Shown: in pieces, positions 43,055 through 50,203 of the stretch
How positions within the stretch are numbered: the stretch's first letter is position 1
Layout of the letters: each line of letters starts with the position of its first letter
From: Candidatus Poribacteria bacterium
GTDB lineage: Bacteria > Poribacteria > WGA-4E > WGA-3G
Reading direction: 5' to 3'
Length of the DNA stretch: 50,203 bases
NCBI GenBank assembly: GCA_022828145.1
Contig: JAJEJA010000066.1
Coordinates: 1 to 50,203 of the forward strand
Notes under the pieces: generated by a model
The model's database searches: none
Told to the model about the DNA's origin: nothing
What the model saw: the letters and a program-made list of their open reading frames with translations, nothing else
Program-made: the position numbers and the translations under genes

Positions 43055-43879
43055 ATGACCCGTAGAATGTATTGGGGAATCGCTATCCTCATGCTTTTAC
43101 TCGGTACTGCAGTCGTATTTATCATTATAAACGAGTTTGCAAAAGATAGCGAACTGGATGTCCAGTTAAAAGAAGCAGAAAAAGTTGCAAATCGGATAAA
43201 GCAACAGCAGAAGAAACAGGTATCAGAGGATGAACCGGAATATAAAGTTCAGGTAGTACAAGGAAACGAGAAGGTGAAAGATGTGTCAAACGAAACCGTG
43301 TCTACAGAAGAAGTTTTCCCGAGGACGCGCGCGGAGTTTGAAGCACTCCCGCTTGAGCAACAAGAGGCTCTCAAACATGCTGCAAGATCTGCCTTTTGGA
43401 AAGAAAGGGGTCTAGATCCACCTCCGCCTGGATACACCTATCGTCAAAATCAAGATGGGTATCACCTCGTCAAAGAGGGAGAAGCACTATTCAGAATCAC
43501 CTGGGATAACTTTGGGTATCATAACTACCATCAACTGAGCGAAACCGAATGGGAAAAGTATAAGGCATTAGAGGTCATTGCCGTTTATGGGTTACCCGGT
43601 CCTCGTAAGCCAGAGGCCACCCCTGCGGTTGTGGCTTTAGCAAAAGAATGGTACGATAAGCTTAACGAGAAAACCTGGGGTCCTCGCCCCGGTGTCTCGG
43701 TAAGTGCGTCTGGGGGAGTTTGGAATACTCTCTCTAAGGAAGAGGGGTATGAGAGAATTAATAGGTTGGCTATGGAAAAATTAGCCTCATTGACTCCGCC
43801 ATCCAGAAGTAGTGTCATTGATTATGCAATTGTAGATAGACTACTCATAGAACTAAAAACTGAATTAAAGGGGAAATAA
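43055..43879 (+). CDS. Module 3 membrane-anchored head protein
   Basis: A 274-residue protein opening MTRRMYWGIAILMLLLG, then FAKDSELDVQLKEAEKVANR as in module 2 (DNA nearly identical over this stretch). The downstream part is new: KKQVSEDEPEYKVQVVQGNE, a GLDPPPPGYTYR motif, a YHQLSETEWEKYKALEVI segment equivalent to the GFAPT region of the others, and a variable tail. Function unknown. AAGGAG precedes the ATG. The partner begins 3 bases after the stop, with the Shine-Dalgarno AAGGGG inside this gene's end, so translation is coupled. Confidence 0.72.
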   Translation: MTRRMYWGIAILMLLLGTAVVFIIINEFAKDSELDVQLKEAEKVANRIKQQQKKQVSEDEPEYKVQVVQGNEKVKDVSNETVSTEEVFPRTRAEFEALPLEQQEALKHAARSAFWKERGLDPPPPGYTYRQNQDGYHLVKEGEALFRITWDNFGYHNYHQLSETEWEKYKALEVIAVYGLPGPRKPEATPAVVALAKEWYDKLNEKTWGPRPGVSVSASGGVWNTLSKEEGYERINRLAMEKLASLTPPSRSSVIDYAIVDRLLIELKTELKGK

Positions 43880-43881
43880 CA

Positions 43882-44400
43882 ATGAAACGTATTTGTTTAT
43901 TTGTGGTGTGTTTAAACTCTATTCTATTATTCTTAGGTCCGAAAGCAGATGCTGGCATTAGAGCACTAGCAGCTGTTCCAAATCCTATTGCAGGAGCTGC
44001 AGTCTTACCAAACAAACATAGACATGTCAGCGTAATTAAGGATAGTAATGGTGCTATTACTAAGATAAATAAAGCTGGAATCTTTCTTGTAGTCAACGCA
44101 GCGGTCGTAGCAGATGGGTACGGGCAAGTTGCTATGCTCACGTCAGGTGAACTGAAGCAAGCAGGAAAGACTGATGCGGTTGCGACGCTATCGGAGGGTC
44201 AGACGATAGAGGATATCGGATGGAATCTCGGCTTGATTCGCATTAATCAACTCCAAGCGGTGTATTGTACTGCAGTTGGGGAATACATTGCCTCTACTAA
44301 AGCTCAGACTGGGGATTTTACACTCGAAGGGGAGAGCATTTATGCCACAACAAGAATCAAGGTCAAAAATGACGGTAAGTTCGGGAGCGTTTTCATTTGA
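43882..44400 (+). CDS. Module 3 partner: exported unknown protein
   Basis: A 172-residue protein with a signal peptide (about 1-24, ending KADA|GIR). The remainder is Ala/Gly/Val-rich with strands such as AGIFLVVNAAVVADGYGQVA, then EGQTIEDIGWNLGLIRINQ and a beta-like end. No family recognised. It starts 3 bases after the head gene. The next frame (44342) overlaps it by 59 bases, so the two might be one frameshifted gene; no obvious slippery site was seen. Confidence 0.6.
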   Translation: MKRICLFVVCLNSILLFLGPKADAGIRALAAVPNPIAGAAVLPNKHRHVSVIKDSNGAITKINKAGIFLVVNAAVVADGYGQVAMLTSGELKQAGKTDAVATLSEGQTIEDIGWNLGLIRINQLQAVYCTAVGEYIASTKAQTGDFTLEGESIYATTRIKVKNDGKFGSVFI

Positions 44401-44764
44401 AAGTACGAGCGAGACAAGCACGATAAATACACGTAGGCCGATGAAGGACGACTATGAATTTTCTATTGACTTTATAGAATTGGGTTATTCTGCTACCAGT
44501 TCGTCTTTACTTGCTTATGGCACGTATGAGGCAAAAGTTGTCGACATTAATCCGATAAGAGAGGTTTACTGGATGATTAAAAAGCCTGGTGGTGAGTGGC
44601 AAGAAGCATTACACGATGAGGTGAACGGTGGTAAGTCCTCAAGCTTGAGTTACTCATTGGATTCTACACTTGGCACGTATGAGGTTTACGTGTGGATTTT
44701 TTTTGAAGATGATAGCATGACCAGCTATTCTCGCAAGTTTAAAGTTTTCGAATCTTTCCCATGA
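44342..44764 (+). CDS. Module 3 overlapping unknown protein
   Basis: A 140-residue protein, start chosen at the ATG with GGGGAG 8 bases upstream (a later ATG at 44372 is possible). It is beta-rich: DYEFSIDFIELGY, SLLAYGTYEAKVVDI, VYWMIKKPGGEWQEAL, GTYEVYVWIFFEDDSMTSY. The pattern resembles an Ig/Fn3-like domain, but I cannot name a family. There is no signal peptide, yet its neighbour has one, so it could be the C-terminal half of a frameshifted single protein. Confidence 0.55.
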   Translation: MPQQESRSKMTVSSGAFSFESTSETSTINTRRPMKDDYEFSIDFIELGYSATSSSLLAYGTYEAKVVDINPIREVYWMIKKPGGEWQEALHDEVNGGKSSSLSYSLDSTLGTYEVYVWIFFEDDSMTSYSRKFKVFESFP

Positions 44765-44813
44765 TAGCAGGATTTATGTTTATTAGTTGTTTTTCGAACT
44801 AAAGTTTCTTGAT

Positions 44814-44845
44814 AGACAGGCAGGTATGCGTATGTGTACCTGTCT
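44814..44845 (+). terminator. Terminator, module 3
   Basis: AGACAGG pairs with CCTGTCT around an 18-base loop, followed by ATTTTCTTT. It is a diverged copy of the terminators after modules 1 and 2. Confidence 0.55.
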
Positions 44846-45063
44846 ATTTTCTTTCCTTCCGATTTTTTCTTTTCCCCTAAGATTTCTTTCATACCGTTGT
44901 TTATACATTTCTGTATGTATGAGAGGGTATCTAATCCTTCTTCTTTCAAGCATTGTTGAAATTTTTCATTGACATCTACACAACTTTCAACTATAGTAAT
45001 ACAATACTTAAATGTAGATTCAGTCAGGTAAACATCAATGTTTTTTGTCTTTTGTATTTTCAT
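44820..45063 (-). other. Minus-strand coding-like region (possible small gene)
   Basis: An open minus frame (44725-45087) encodes 120 residues, including FQQCLKEEGLDTLSYIQK, which is repeated with changes at 38841-38960. No ribosome binding site precedes either start candidate (45087 or 45063), and it overlaps the module 3 terminator and the start of the forward gene at 45038. It could be a real small gene or a repeat artefact. Confidence 0.25.
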
Positions 45064-45304
45064 AGTACCGCTATCCGTATTACTCATTGTACTTTTCGCT
45101 TCAAGACAGAAAACGGATGATGAAGCAACACCAACGGAACAGTTAGAAGTTTGTGCTATCTGTCATAATGACTTCCCTGTCAAACAATTGATAGAAAAAG
45201 AGGTCGGTCTCTATGGGAGAGTCTACTGTTTCTGCAAGGATTGCATAGATGAATTACATAACGATTTTAATAGGCAGATGGATATTAAGCAGGAGAATGA
45301 ATAA
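45038..45304 (+). CDS. Small membrane protein with zinc-binding Cys cluster
   Basis: An 88-residue protein with an N-terminal TM segment (about 2-22) and a cytosolic cysteine cluster: CAICHNDF (CxxC) and YCFCKDC (CxCxxC). This makes a zinc-ribbon or FYVE/RING-like finger of five to six ligands. No family named. The stop TAA overlaps the ATG of the downstream PfkB kinase (TAATG), so they are translationally coupled. The start has no strong Shine-Dalgarno. It may regulate or localise the kinase (inference). Confidence 0.6.
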   Translation: MFFVFCIFIVPLSVLLIVLFASRQKTDDEATPTEQLEVCAICHNDFPVKQLIEKEVGLYGRVYCFCKDCIDELHNDFNRQMDIKQENE

Positions 45305-46347
45305 TGTATGATTTAGTAGCTTTCGGAGAGGCAATGATACGACTCACAGCACCAGAATATATGCGTCTGGAACAGGTCTCATCCTTGTCTATAACGGCTG
45401 GTGGTGCTGAGATGAATGTCGCAGTGAATGCAGCACAACTCGGGCTAAAGACTGCATGGGTTTCACGACTCGTAGACAATTGGTCGGGCAGATACATACA
45501 GAATAAAGGACGTGAACTTGGGGTGGATATGTCCAATATTGTGTGGGTAGACTTTGACGGAGTCGGTTTTGAACGAAATGGATTCTATCATCTTGAAATG
45601 GGGGCAGGACCACGCGCAAGCAGTGTGACCTATGACCGTGGACATTCCGCAATCTCCAAAGTTAAACCCGGCGAGATCAAGTGGGATACGATTTTTCAAG
45701 ATGCACGTTGGTTCCATCTCAGTGGAATTACACCAGCTCTGTCAGTATCTGCAGCCACTGTCTCTGCTGAAGCACTCCAAGCGGCACAAGCTGCAGGTGT
45801 AAAAACCAGTTACGACCTAAACTTCCGCTCAAAACTATGGAGTGCAGATGAAGCACAAGCAGTAAATAAACAGATGATGGATCACATAAACGTTCTCATA
45901 GGAAATGAAGAGGACTTTGAAAAATCACTCGGTTTTACAGCAGAAGGCACAACTGAATCATACAGCAAACTTGAACCCGATAGTTACAAAGAGGTTGCAC
46001 AGAGAGTCAAAGAGACATATCCGAACATTGAGATGATCGGGACAACATTGCGGGATGCCAAAACCGGATGGCTAAATGATTGGCGGACACTCCTATATGA
46101 TGGTGAGGACTTCTACCTTTCACGCATATATGAAAATCTGGAGCTTGTTGATAGAGTCGGAGGCGGGGATAGCTTCTCATCCGGCTTAATATTTAGCCTG
46201 CTGAATGGAAAATCATCGCAGGAAGCGGTTGATTTCGCAGGGGGCTATTCCGCTCTTGCACATACGTTCCCGGGTGACTTTAATTGGGCAACTGTCGCTG
46301 AAGCAGAAAAAGCCATGCAAGCAGGCAGCGTCCGTATCAGCCGTTAG
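45304..46347 (+). CDS. kdgK: PfkB family sugar kinase, KdgK-like
   Basis: A 347-residue ribokinase-family enzyme. It has the N-terminal GEAMIRLTAP, the substrate region GGAEMNVAVNAAQLG, DLNFRSKLW, the ATP site (NVLIGNEEDFE) and the catalytic loop DRVGGGDSFSSG with the base D. The pattern with YDLNFRSKLWS and TTLRDAKTGW is typical of 2-keto-3-deoxygluconate kinases, but other PfkB sugars are possible. KDG kinase phosphorylates KDG to KDPG, fitting the sugar-acid theme of the MLE/ALDH operon. It is coupled to the 88-aa gene (ATG overlaps its stop). Confidence 0.85.
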   Translation: MYDLVAFGEAMIRLTAPEYMRLEQVSSLSITAGGAEMNVAVNAAQLGLKTAWVSRLVDNWSGRYIQNKGRELGVDMSNIVWVDFDGVGFERNGFYHLEMGAGPRASSVTYDRGHSAISKVKPGEIKWDTIFQDARWFHLSGITPALSVSAATVSAEALQAAQAAGVKTSYDLNFRSKLWSADEAQAVNKQMMDHINVLIGNEEDFEKSLGFTAEGTTESYSKLEPDSYKEVAQRVKETYPNIEMIGTTLRDAKTGWLNDWRTLLYDGEDFYLSRIYENLELVDRVGGGDSFSSGLIFSLLNGKSSQEAVDFAGGYSALAHTFPGDFNWATVAEAEKAMQAGSVRISR

Positions 46348-46368
46348 TGGACAACCCAGGTTAAACCT

Positions 46369-46498
46369 GTAGGTCGGGTAGAGCGAAGCGAAACCCGACA
46401 AATGCCAAATGCGCATTTGACGTTGATTTGGACATGATAGACACAATCAATACGTGTCGCCAGTTAATATTTTAATGGCGTTCCTCTACCCGACCTAC
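46369..46498. mobile_element. MITE-like element with 15-bp terminal inverted repeats
   Basis: GTAGGTCGGGTAGAG (46369-46383) and CTCTACCCGACCTAC (46484-46498) are perfect inverted repeats flanking 100 bases with no coding content. Inside, GTCGGGT pairs with ACCCGAC, and CGCCAGTTAA with TTAATGGCG. Terminal GTCGGGT/ACCCGAC repeats of this type are widespread among bacteria. It lies in the gap between the kinase and malate synthase. Confidence 0.75.
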
Positions 46499-46572
46499 TT
46501 ATTTGGTCTGGACTATCCAAGGGTATACGAAAACTGAAGCACAATAGATAGAAACTGTTGGAGAAATCATAT

Positions 46573-48783
46573 ATGGAAGACAGGATAAACATCGGCGGTT
46601 TAAAAATTGATAAAGCACTGTATGATTTGGTGCGCGATGAAATTGCTCCCGATACCGACATAGATGCAGATGAATTCTGGAACGCATTTGACGAAATAGT
46701 GAAGGAATTCGCACAGGAAAACCGAGCACTCTTAGAAAAAAGAGATAGATTACAGCAGCAGCTTGACAACTGGTATCTTGAACACAAGGACAGACCGATT
46801 GACCAAGACGAGTATGTTTCATTCCTTACGGAAATCGGTTACCTCGTTCCTGAAGGTGAGAACTTTATTGTATCAACAGAGAACGTTGATTTTGAAATAG
46901 CACTAATTGCTGGACCTCAACTGGTTGTTCCTGTAGACAATGCACGCTATGCTCTAAACGCGACAAATGCACGATGGGGAAGTCTTTATGATGCACTCTA
47001 CGGTACAAATGCAATTGATGAGAAAGATGGTGCGACACGAGATGGAGACTACAATCCTATTCGGGGTGCTAAAGTCATCGCCTATACTGAAGGGTTTTTG
47101 GATGAAGTTGTCAGTCTTGAAACAGGAAATTATGCTGATGTTACGAATTTTAAACTGAGAACAATCGACCATCAATTACAACTACGCGCAATTTTGAAAA
47201 ATGGTGAAGAGACCGGATTAAATGACCCAACGAAGTTTATCGGTTTTTCCCAAGATGGTGATAATCTCAGTGCAATCCTATTCCAGAACCACGGATTGCA
47301 CATTGAGATACAGATTGACCGTGAACATCCAATCGGTAAAGAACATCCCGCAGGGGTCTGTGATGTTATCCTTGAATCAGCAATCACGACAATTCAGGAT
47401 TGTGAAGACTCGGTGGCTGCAGTTGATGCTGTGGATAAAGTCAGGGTCTATAGAAACTGGAACGGTATCATGAAGGGTACATTAGAGACGACTTTTGAGA
47501 AGAACGGAAAAATGATAACCCGACGATTAAAACCGGATAAGACTTTCACAACTTCTGATGGCAACGATTTGACAGTATCTGGAAGAAGCCTACTCCTTAT
47601 TAGAAACGTAGGACTTCACATGTATACAGATGCTGTAACGACATCAAATGACGAAGAGATTCCTGAAGGTTTCCTTGACGCAATGATAACAACTTTTGCT
47701 GCAATGCACGATCTAAAGCGGAACAGTAGTCTTACCAATAGCAAAACTGGCAGTGTCTATATCGTCAAACCGAAATTCCACGGACCTGAAGAAGTGGATA
47801 TGACCATCAGGATGTTTTGTAAGATAGAGGACGCATTGGGATTACCACACAACACGATCAAAATTGGGATTATGGATGAGGAGAGACGCACAACCGTTAA
47901 CCTTAAGGAAGTCCTACGGATAGCATCGGAACGACTGGTCTTTATCAATACAGGGTTCTTAGACAGAACGGGTGATGAGATACACACAAGTATGCACGCT
48001 GGCGCAATGATACCAAAAATGGATATCCGAAATGAACCGTGGATGCGTGCTTATGAGGATTGGAACGTTGATATCGGTATTGAGACCGGTCTGCCCGGGA
48101 TCACACAGATCGGTAAAGGGATGTGGACGAAACCTGATGAGATGGCTGAGATGCTGGAGACAAAACAGAATCATCCGCTTGCAGGTGCCACAACTGCATG
48201 GGTGCCATCTCCTACCGCGGCAACGCTTCATGCAATTCACTATCACAAAGTAGATGTAGCAAATTGGTTAAATACGCTTGCAACACGAGAACGAGCAAGT
48301 ATGAGAGACCTGCTGACACCACCTCTGCTCAAAGACCGAAAACTGACATCAGACGAAATACAGAGAGAAATGGACAACAATGCACAAGGTATACTCGGGT
48401 ATGTTGTCCGATGGGTTGACCAAGGAATTGGGTGCTCAAAAATACCTGATATTAATAACATAGGATTGATGGAGGATCGCGCAACGTTAAGAATATCCAG
48501 TCAACACATCGCAAATTGGTTACATCACGGTATCGTTACGAAAGAACAAGTCAGAGAGACGTTCGAGAGAATGGCGAGAATTGTTGACGAACAGAACTCG
48601 GATGATTCAAACTACATCAAGATGTCACCAAACTACGACCAGAGTGTTGCATTTCAAGCAGCTTTAGATTTAGTGTTTAAGGGATGTGAACTGCCAAATG
48701 GATATACAGAATTTGTCCTACATCCGCGCCGTAGAGAGGCAAAACAATGCAGAATACCAAGCACGTATTCTGCCGAAAAATAG
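46573..48783 (+). CDS. glcB: Malate synthase G
   Basis: A 736-residue malate synthase isoform G condenses glyoxylate with acetyl-CoA to malate. Hallmarks are PVDNARYALNATNARWGSLYDALYGT near the N-terminus, MHAGAMIPKMD (Mg/glyoxylate region), KGMWTKPDEM, TAWVPSPTAATLHAIHYH and the C-terminal signature LMEDRATLRISSQHIANWL. GGAG precedes the ATG at 46573 with 9-base spacing; a TTG 15 bases upstream is less convincing. No isocitrate lyase is in the window, so the glyoxylate could come from glycolate or purines. Monomeric, cytoplasmic. Confidence 0.96.
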   Translation: MEDRINIGGLKIDKALYDLVRDEIAPDTDIDADEFWNAFDEIVKEFAQENRALLEKRDRLQQQLDNWYLEHKDRPIDQDEYVSFLTEIGYLVPEGENFIVSTENVDFEIALIAGPQLVVPVDNARYALNATNARWGSLYDALYGTNAIDEKDGATRDGDYNPIRGAKVIAYTEGFLDEVVSLETGNYADVTNFKLRTIDHQLQLRAILKNGEETGLNDPTKFIGFSQDGDNLSAILFQNHGLHIEIQIDREHPIGKEHPAGVCDVILESAITTIQDCEDSVAAVDAVDKVRVYRNWNGIMKGTLETTFEKNGKMITRRLKPDKTFTTSDGNDLTVSGRSLLLIRNVGLHMYTDAVTTSNDEEIPEGFLDAMITTFAAMHDLKRNSSLTNSKTGSVYIVKPKFHGPEEVDMTIRMFCKIEDALGLPHNTIKIGIMDEERRTTVNLKEVLRIASERLVFINTGFLDRTGDEIHTSMHAGAMIPKMDIRNEPWMRAYEDWNVDIGIETGLPGITQIGKGMWTKPDEMAEMLETKQNHPLAGATTAWVPSPTAATLHAIHYHKVDVANWLNTLATRERASMRDLLTPPLLKDRKLTSDEIQREMDNNAQGILGYVVRWVDQGIGCSKIPDINNIGLMEDRATLRISSQHIANWLHHGIVTKEQVRETFERMARIVDEQNSDDSNYIKMSPNYDQSVAFQAALDLVFKGCELPNGYTEFVLHPRRREAKQCRIPSTYSAEK

Positions 48784-48823
48784 GATTCTATAAACTGATC
48801 ATATCACTTCAGTCTATAGAATC
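48784..48823. terminator. Bidirectional hairpin between convergent genes
   Basis: GATTCTATAAACTGA (48784-48798) pairs with TCAGTCTATAGAATC (48809-48823) at 14 of 15 positions around a 10-base loop. The malate synthase gene ends just before it; the reverse amidohydrolase's stop codon lies within the loop. No clear T run on either side, but the position suits a shared terminator. Confidence 0.65.
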
Positions 48824-49655
48824 TAACAGCATTATCGTGGAATAGTTTTCTCAATTCTTCTGGAGAACATCCTGAGACAGATTCCTGCAGTGTTTCTACC
48901 CAACGATTATAATCCGTAGCAAGTGTAGAAACGGGCCAATCACTCCCATAGATGACACGGTCAAAACCGAAGCAAGCAATGACATGGTCAATATAGGGTT
49001 GGACATCGTCTAATGACCAATTCTCGTAGTCCGCTTCTGTCACGACACCAGAAATCTTGCAGTGAACATTCGGGAAATCAGCGAGTACTTTGATCTCCTG
49101 TTTCCACGGTTCAAAAAGTTGGTTCTTGATATCTGGTTTACCGATGTGATCTAAAATAAACTGCACGTCTGGATACTGTTCAACGAGTCGGATAGCATTA
49201 GCAAGTTGCGGATGATATATACAGAGATCGAAACTGAGTCTGTGTCGAGAAAGCGTTTTCACACCATCAATGAAGTTTGGCTGGATACAAAAATCAACAC
49301 TTTCACCTTGAATGAGTCTCCGGATACCTTTAACGAGTGACTCCTCAGCAAGTTTTTCTACAAATGCTGCGACACAGTTCCCTACTTCAAGTGGGGCCCA
49401 AGCCACAATTCCACGAATGCGTGGATCACCTGCAGCAAGTGAAGTAATCCAAGAAGTCTCTTTCAAGCCATCATCAGGGTGTGTATCACATTGAACGAAG
49501 ACCATTGACGCAACTTCCAAGTCACCTATTGCAGCATTATAATCCTTGAGTAGAAACGGTCTATTAAGTAATGGAACCTGCTTAAGCCAGGGATATCTAA
49601 GCTGTTTAGGATGCCATAAGTGAACATGGGTATCTACAATTGGGAAATTAGCCAT
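48804..49655 (-). CDS. Amidohydrolase-2 / L-fuconolactonase-like TIM-barrel hydrolase
   Basis: A 283-residue metal-dependent hydrolase. The N-terminal HxH is DTHVHLWHP, with the FVQCDTHPDDG strand, FILDHIGKPDI (His/Lys ligand), HCKISGVV and the C-terminal metal aspartate in VIYGSDWPVS. Family members hydrolyse lactones such as L-fuconolactone or decarboxylate aromatic acids; the former fits the sugar-acid context. AGGAGGT is 7 bases before the ATG. The gene is monocistronic on this strand, converging on glcB. Confidence 0.9.
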   Translation of the reverse strand: MANFPIVDTHVHLWHPKQLRYPWLKQVPLLNRPFLLKDYNAAIGDLEVASMVFVQCDTHPDDGLKETSWITSLAAGDPRIRGIVAWAPLEVGNCVAAFVEKLAEESLVKGIRRLIQGESVDFCIQPNFIDGVKTLSRHRLSFDLCIYHPQLANAIRLVEQYPDVQFILDHIGKPDIKNQLFEPWKQEIKVLADFPNVHCKISGVVTEADYENWSLDDVQPYIDHVIACFGFDRVIYGSDWPVSTLATDYNRWVETLQESVSGCSPEELRKLFHDNAVRFYRLK

Positions 49656-49928
49656 TTTCCACCTCCATATACCTAAGGATTACAGCATTATAATGTATAT
49701 GCTGAATTTTGTCAATTTCTAATTCATATATTTAAGAATTTGCATCGCCTCTAATACATCTTGATAATGCTGTAGCACATTCATCCTTGATTGTACTTCT
49801 TTTTACATTACATTCATCCTTGATCATGCGTACAGGGTTTCAAGATTACCAGAATAAAACTCGTACCTCAAAGTCTGCAATAAATTCTACCATATCCGTT
49901 TGATGCTCACCAAAAACCTCTTGTCCTG

Positions 49929-49964
49929 ATAATCCTATAATCCTGAAAATCCTGGTTCAGACAA
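49929..49964 (+). repeat. Dispersed repeat (second copy of the 905-950 sequence)
   Basis: ATAATCCT units followed by GAAAATCCTGG and TTCAGACAA, as at 905-950. The rest of 49656-50072 is AT-rich with no gene I can support. Confidence 0.6.
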
Positions 49965-50072
49965 GTAAACATAACTTTACACATCCTATAGCAACAAATT
50001 TGATTGACTTTTTGTCTATCAACATATATAATCTACCCAACCTGCGAAAGAGTGAGATAACAACAAATAAAA

Positions 50073-50203
50073 TAATGTAAGTTTGATAAATGTAGCGCAA
50101 ACTTTCCAGTTTGCGAAGATGTGCCACAAACTGAAAGTTTGTGCTACAATTCACGCCTCCCGGATACGAAAATGGCGTGAGTGAACGCATCCGAAATGAT
50201 TAA
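50073..50203. mobile_element. MITE-like element copy B, cut by the window end
   Basis: The left terminal repeat TAATGTAAGTTTGATAAAT is followed by about 70 bases identical to 34637-34708 (nested GCAAACT/AGTTTGC and CACAAACT/AGTTTGTG palindromes). The right repeat begins at 50199 and is truncated by the window edge. The minus frame across it encodes the same residues as the spurious extension at 34582-34701, so it is not a gene. Confidence 0.78.

Noticed and set aside
49957..50190. Minus-strand open frame of 77 codons
   Set aside because: Translation of MITE copy B; the same residues appear in the spurious extension at 34582-34701.
1..50203. tRNA, rRNA and CRISPR arrays
   Set aside because: Scanning gaps on both strands gave no cloverleaf, conserved rRNA stretch or spaced direct-repeat array.

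Overview
The window is AT-rich bacterial DNA. It most resembles Candidatus Poribacteria or a close relative; this is an inference from gene content, not from a marker gene. Pointers are the near-identical C-terminal cassette (YPNPFNPETWIPYQL ... YWDGKN ... ASGIYFY) on five large secreted proteins, cohesin, dockerin, LRR and HAF-type repeat architectures, a phytanoyl-CoA-dioxygenase / sugar-phosphate-isomerase / Gfo-Idh catabolic set, a Uma2 protein, and many small palindromic dispersed repeats. No rRNA, tRNA or CRISPR array was seen.

Layout. 1-860: tail of an unrecognised gene and a collapsed hsdR (type I restriction) remnant. 1.1-6.0 kb: promoter and forward operon hisC, ispG, an FGE-sulfatase-domain protein and a GT39-like membrane glycosyltransferase, converging on uppP (reverse). 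7.0-22.8 kb: a forward run of large exported proteins (DUF1349-like, FG-GAP/UnbV, triple cohesin plus dockerin, a 1409-aa cytochrome/LRR/cohesin/dockerin chimera, a triple HAF-repeat protein, LRR plus dockerin) with a Uma2 gene inserted among them. 22.8-27.3 kb: PEP-synthase/Rph-like phosphotransferase, VWA membrane protein and a sugar phosphate isomerase. 27.3-30.0 kb (reverse): Gfo/Idh oxidoreductase, isomerase, PhyH. A divergent promoter region leads to 30.3-32.3 kb: two unknown small proteins, a MoeB/ThiF-type adenylyltransferase and a one-TM protein. 32.3-36.6 kb (reverse): enolase-superfamily enzyme, two tandem LamG proteins separated by a MITE, and an aldehyde dehydrogenase; then an orphan GspG-like pseudopilin.

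37.3-44.8 kb is the most unusual part. It contains three copies of one module: a conserved promoter/leader (TAACA-type -35, N17, TATAAT), a membrane-anchored protein with a near-constant N-terminus and divergent C-terminus, an unrelated-looking exported partner immediately downstream, and a terminator. The intergenic DNA between modules is a mosaic of shared blocks, a degenerate tandem repeat of roughly 140-200 bp, a conserved hairpin-forming element and remnants of minus-strand reading frames. This is the best candidate for an undescribed system: a constant head and promoter carrying variable cargo.

45.0-49.7 kb: a small membrane protein with a zinc-binding Cys cluster, translationally coupled to a PfkB (KdgK-like) kinase, a MITE, malate synthase G, and a reverse-strand amidohydrolase. 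The window ends inside a second copy of the MITE found at 34.6 kb.

Together the metabolic genes suggest a heterotrophic lifestyle on sugars and sugar acids, with a heavily decorated or extracellular-protein-rich surface.
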